This document shows, one piece after another, positions 4,807 through 7,530 of a stretch of DNA of 7,530 nt; the first letter of the stretch is position 1, and the number at the start of each line of letters is the position of its first letter. This DNA comes from Geoglobus sp. (lineage in GTDB: Archaea; Halobacteriota; Archaeoglobi; Archaeoglobales; Archaeoglobaceae): assembly GCA_027019885.1 (NCBI GenBank), contig JALUWC010000469.1:1-7530 (forward strand), read 5' to 3'. A program made the translations under genes and the position numbers. Below the pieces are notes generated by a model. That model was not told where the DNA came from, ran no database searches, and saw only the letters and a list, made by a program, of their open reading frames with translations.

Positions 4807-5842
4807 GCAGCTCCTCACTCCTGAATCTCCTGATGACATACCTCCTGAGACCTTTTTCATACTTCACGGCGGTGTCTATGAGCCTCAGATTCTCAAGCTT
4901 CCTTATGATTTCAAAGAACTTTGTGTACCCCATCTTTCCCTTCATCTCCCTGTAAAGATCTCCCGTGTATCTCGACCTTGACGTGTACAAATGAACGAGC
5001 ACCTCAACCTCGTCACTGCCGAGAGCAGACAGAATCTTTCTGAAGAAGGCCGATCTGCTTGTGTCAAGAATGTTTTGGGCGTCATCAATTTCTACGAGAT
5101 CCCTGCCACTCCTTTCAGCGTTCAGAATTGCCATCTTAAGCAAATGTATCCCGAACCTCAGGTCGAGGTACTCGTAGGCCTTCTCTGCTATGAACTCCAG
5201 AGCCTCGCTGCTCACCTTACCCCCAATCACACCAGCTTCAGCCCTCCTTTCAAGAATTCTGTACATCTCATCAAAATCATAAACGGGGAAGAGGATTTCA
5301 TCCGGATGGAACACAGAAAGGGTCTTCGATTCGAGAAGAGCAGATATCTTTGCATCCGTTGAAACTCCGGCAACTCCCGACTTGAAGCTCTCAACCTCCT
5401 CATGGCCCTTCAAAATCAGGTAAACAACCTCATTAAGGAGTTTCTCTGGCAAAAGGTTCACATCATCCAGAACGACAAACAGAACCTGCCCCTCCTCGAC
5501 TCCCTTCCTCAGAATTGATGAGTACAGCTTCTGAAATGATATACCGGGTGGAGGGATGTAGCCATAAAGTCCTTCGAATATTTTGAAAAATATCTGCTGC
5601 TTTGTCTGGTGTATCTGGCAGTTTATGTAAACACCTCTGATGCTCTGATGAGCCTGATTGAGGATGTATCTCATGACTGTTGTTTTTCCCGTGGCTGGAG
5701 GGCCAAGACAGAGCATGTTCATGGGTCTGCTTCCATGCTCAGCTGGTTTCAGATTGAATGCAACCCTGCTCATCTGCTGATCCCTGAACAGAATCTCTTC
5801 CGGGATGTAGTCCTCATCAAACACCTCATATCTGACTATCAT
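4778..5842 (-). CDS. cdc6: Orc1/Cdc6-type AAA+ replication initiator, divergent paralogue
   Basis: Archaeal Orc1/Cdc6 proteins bind origin repeats and help load MCM. The entry signature is EDYIPEEILFRDQQ (10-23). Walker A is GPPATGKTT (47-55) and Walker B is LFVVLDDVNLL (121-131). Sensor 1 is near VSTDAK (160-165), followed by EILFPVYDFDEMYRILERRAE (182-202). A C-terminal winged helix spans about 265-354. Departures from the usual family pattern are Asp127 where the Walker B Glu normally stands, SKT (172-174) instead of the usual PRV with the arginine finger, and DLRFG around Arg229 instead of the GDAR sensor-2 motif. It is thus probably the less canonical paralogue of the genome, perhaps with weak or altered ATPase. 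ATG 5842 overlaps the moaB-type stop (ATGA), and GGGAG lies 4 nt upstream. The 3' end overlaps trm1 by 29 bp. Confidence 0.9.
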   Translation of the reverse strand: MIVRYEVFDEDYIPEEILFRDQQMSRVAFNLKPAEHGSRPMNMLCLGPPATGKTTVMRYILNQAHQSIRGVYINCQIHQTKQQIFFKIFEGLYGYIPPPGISFQKLYSSILRKGVEEGQVLFVVLDDVNLLPEKLLNEVVYLILKGHEEVESFKSGVAGVSTDAKISALLESKTLSVFHPDEILFPVYDFDEMYRILERRAEAGVIGGKVSSEALEFIAEKAYEYLDLRFGIHLLKMAILNAERSGRDLVEIDDAQNILDTSRSAFFRKILSALGSDEVEVLVHLYTSRSRYTGDLYREMKGKMGYTKFFEIIRKLENLRLIDTAVKYEKGLRRYVIRRFRSEELLSAVDELLR

Positions 5843-6342
5843 CTCTCTCCCTTCGCATGGGCGATAATATGGCCAGCAATCTCTTCAACTATCCTCATGC
5901 CGAGTCTCACAGCATTTTTTGAGCCTGGAAGGCAGAAGACAACCTTGCCATCAACTACCCCCGCAACAGCCCTTGACAGAATTGCGCTGTACCCTATCTC
6001 CTTATAGCTCTCAAGCCTGAAAATCTCCCCGAACCCGTCAATCCTCTTCTCAAAAACCGGTTCAAGAGCTTCAACTGTCACATCTGTGGGAGTTAATCCC
6101 GTTCCGCCGGTAACAATCAGAACATCTCCCTGGAATTCATAAACCGCCCTTCTTATTTCATAAACATCGTCAGGAACGAGCCTGTAAAAAATCACCCTGC
6201 TACCGAGAACCTCTGCAATAACTCTCCCGGAGCCATCATCTTCCGGTATATTCTCAACACCCTCCAGAATCCCGTACTTCTTGAATCTGGATGTTGAAAC
6301 GGTAACTATGCCCGCCACAAAATCCTCAACACCCTCATGCAT
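5839..6342 (-). CDS. moaB: MoaB/MogA family molybdopterin adenylyltransferase-like protein
   Basis: This family adenylates molybdopterin before molybdenum or tungsten insertion, and archaeal MoaB proteins are linked to tungsten cofactor. The 167-aa protein shows the VTVSTSR first strand (13-19), SGRVIAEVL (38-46), RLVPDD (54-59, Asp58) and the binding loop TGGTGLTPTDVT (78-89, Asp87). The closing motif LPGSKNAVRLG (138-148) follows. Asp58 and Asp87 match the two functional aspartates of MogA by position in the motifs. A GTG at 6351 gives three more residues. ATG 6342 is preferred because AGGTGG (6348-6353) lies 5 nt before it and it overlaps the FEN1 stop (TGATG). The stop overlaps the orc1/cdc6 ATG. 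Coupled translation with two replication genes is likely, although the pathways are unrelated. Confidence 0.9.
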   Translation of the reverse strand: MHEGVEDFVAGIVTVSTSRFKKYGILEGVENIPEDDGSGRVIAEVLGSRVIFYRLVPDDVYEIRRAVYEFQGDVLIVTGGTGLTPTDVTVEALEPVFEKRIDGFGEIFRLESYKEIGYSAILSRAVAGVVDGKVVFCLPGSKNAVRLGMRIVEEIAGHIIAHAKGER

Positions 6343-7352
6343 CAGAACCACCTGTCCAGTGTTGACTGTGAGGCTGAGATGTTTGCCCTTATCTTTTCCA
6401 CAGCCTTCTCAACCCTGTCCCTGCTGAAGTCGTGCTCCTCGCATAAAAACTCAACCGCTCCATCAACATCCGGCTCCCTGAAGTGAACCTCATATTCCTC
6501 AAAAATGGGTGGGTTCAGGAAGAACTCCCTGATCTCCTCCAGGTTTTCAACCTCAGCCTTAATCGCCCTGAGAGCTTTAAACACATCACCGTATGTTTTT
6601 ATGTACTTCAGAGCCTTCTTTGCTCCAACACCCTTTATACCATCGTTGTAGTCAGTCCCAACGAGAATTGCGATGTCAACGAGCTGCTCCCTTGTGATTC
6701 CAAGCGACTTAAGGCTCTCATCCAGGGAGATTACCTCAGGCTTCACATCAATGTAAACGTTTCTCCCGGGAAGCTTTCTTCTACCGGTTATCGTGAGATT
6801 TCTGGCAAGAAATGGAGAGCCAAAAAGCAGAGAGTCGTAATCCTGACTTCCTGTAAAGTCCGCATCACCCCTTGATGTCATGAAGGATGCCTGAGCCTCT
6901 CCCTCGCTTGGAGCCTGAATCCAGGGAATTCCGAGCAAGTCTAAAAGCTTTTTCGATGAGTCCAGAATGTACTCGTCAATTCTTGCCGACATCATGGCAT
7001 ACTTCTTTGCATCCTCTCCCCTCTCAACGACAACTGCCCATTTTTCCTCTGCCTCAATCTTCCTCTCAATCCTCTCCCTTATCTCCTTCTCCTTGAATGA
7101 TGGGGGCTTTCCATCAAAAACGTATATCGGCTTTACACCATTCTCAATGAGATTCGCATTTCTGTAAAGCAATCCTGAGAGGTGAGACGTAACCCTTCCA
7201 TCAGAATCCTTTAAAGGAGTGCCATCAGGCTGCCTTATTGTGGTTATGAACTGGTAAATTGTGTTAAAGGCATCTATGGCTATTTTCTTTCCCGAGAAGT
7301 GATCAAGACCGACCTGCTCTCTCACAAGTATATCGCCAATGTCACTGCCCAT
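6342..7352 (-). CDS. fen1: Flap endonuclease 1
   Basis: FEN1 removes 5' flaps during Okazaki-fragment maturation and repair, and acts with the PCNA clamp. The 336-aa length equals A. fulgidus FEN1 as I remember it. The N-domain begins MGSDIGDIL, and the metal ligands are present: Asp27 (AIDAFN), Asp80 (VFDGKPP), Glu150 and Glu152 (PSEGEAQA), Asp171 and Asp173 (SQDYDS) and Asp234 (GTDYNDG). The helix-hairpin-helix DNA-binding segment is GIKGVGAKKALKYI (238-251). The protein ends with a PIP box QSTLDRWF (329-336). ATG 7352 has no Shine-Dalgarno sequence but lies 24 bp after a TATA box centre, so a leaderless message is likely. The moaB-type gene starts at its stop codon. Confidence 0.97.
   Translation of the reverse strand: MGSDIGDILVREQVGLDHFSGKKIAIDAFNTIYQFITTIRQPDGTPLKDSDGRVTSHLSGLLYRNANLIENGVKPIYVFDGKPPSFKEKEIRERIERKIEAEEKWAVVVERGEDAKKYAMMSARIDEYILDSSKKLLDLLGIPWIQAPSEGEAQASFMTSRGDADFTGSQDYDSLLFGSPFLARNLTITGRRKLPGRNVYIDVKPEVISLDESLKSLGITREQLVDIAILVGTDYNDGIKGVGAKKALKYIKTYGDVFKALRAIKAEVENLEEIREFFLNPPIFEEYEVHFREPDVDGAVEFLCEEHDFSRDRVEKAVEKIRANISASQSTLDRWF
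6348..6353 (-). promoter_or_regulatory. Shine-Dalgarno deciding the moaB start
   Basis: AGGTGG on the minus strand lies 5 nt before ATG 6342, within the FEN1 3' end. The rival GTG at 6351 falls inside it. Confidence 0.6.
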
Positions 7353-7372
7353 GACAATATGTTGGATGGGGT

Positions 7373-7380
7373 TATTATAA
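7373..7380 (-). promoter_or_regulatory. TATA box of the fen1 operon
   Basis: TTATAATA on the minus strand is centred about 24 bp before ATG 7352. It lies 2 bp downstream of the previous gene's stop codon. The spacing fits transcription starting at or just before the ATG. Confidence 0.65.
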
Positions 7381-7381
7381 G

Positions 7382-7530
7382 TTATCTGTAAAGCCTTCTC
7401 TCAATCCTGTCAAGCCTGAACTCTATGGACTCCATGTACGCTCTTATCTTCCCCTCCATCTTCTCCTCAAGATCCGCAGAGTTTATGGCAACTGTCCTCT
7501 TTATGCTCTCAAATTCCTCCTTCATTTTCT
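7382..7530 (-). CDS. C-terminal end of a coiled-coil-like protein, cut by the window edge
   Basis: A minus-strand frame is open from the right edge to TAA at 7382-7384 and gives the last 49 codons of a protein. The segment is rich in Glu, Lys and Arg with hydrophobic residues at heptad-like spacing (for example KEEFESIKRTVA, then EFRLDRIERRLYR at the end). This suggests a C-terminal amphipathic or coiled-coil helix. No family can be named from this piece. The stop lies 29 bp before the fen1 ATG, with the fen1 TATA box between them, so the two genes point the same way but probably have separate promoters. Confidence 0.65.
   Translation of the reverse strand, partial: KMKEEFESIKRTVAINSADLEEKMEGKIRAYMESIEFRLDRIERRLYR

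Noticed and set aside
4825..4855. C-box/D-box-like words (TGATGA followed by CTGA) suggesting a C/D guide RNA
   Set aside because: They lie inside orc1/cdc6, the C box lacks the leading purine, and no C' or second D box is found at proper spacing.

Overview
The window reads as archaeal chromosome and most likely comes from the Archaeoglobales (Archaeoglobus, Ferroglobus or Geoglobus type). It encodes Orc1/Cdc6, FEN1 with a C-terminal PCNA-binding motif, Trm1, an archaeal tRNA-splicing endonuclease of the large two-repeat type, a THEP1 NTPase, and a tRNA-Asn without encoded CCA. TATA-like boxes sit about 24-30 bp upstream of several starts. FEN1 and EndA resemble, from memory, the A. fulgidus proteins in length and motifs. 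The genus cannot be fixed from the window alone.

Layout. (1) Positions 1-1691 hold a minus-strand row of small genes that looks accessory. A 57-codon ORF with a TATA box 26 bp upstream is followed by a P-loop nucleotide/nucleoside kinase-like protein, a 111-aa protein and a 77-aa Cys-rich protein. Next comes an 81-bp intergenic array of 12-bp GAGTA repeats arranged with two-fold symmetry, and then a gene cut by the window start. I could name none of these proteins except the kinase-like fold. (2) Positions 1773-1845 hold tRNA-Asn(GTT) on the minus strand. Its 3' end faces the accessory block, and its promoter is divergent from the next operon. (3) Positions 1925-4806 hold a plus-strand block: endA, a biotin carboxyl carrier protein, a THEP1-type NTPase and trm1. 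The last three overlap by a few bases. (4) Positions 4778-7530 hold a minus-strand block, in transcription order: the end of a coiled-coil protein, fen1, a MoaB/MogA family protein and a divergent orc1/cdc6. Adjoining stop and start codons overlap. Trm1 and Orc1/Cdc6 converge and share 29 bp of coding sequence.

How the genes fit together. Blocks 2 and 3 lean towards tRNA maturation: a tRNA gene with G26, the enzyme that dimethylates G26, and the intron endonuclease. A biotinylated carrier with no carboxylase partner is mixed in. Block 4 couples two replication proteins (Okazaki-fragment flap nuclease and AAA+ initiator-type protein) with a molybdenum/tungsten cofactor enzyme. The most unusual part is block 1, above all the symmetric repeat array at 291-371. 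It overlaps the likely promoter of the truncated gene and looks like a multi-site operator or an iteron cluster.
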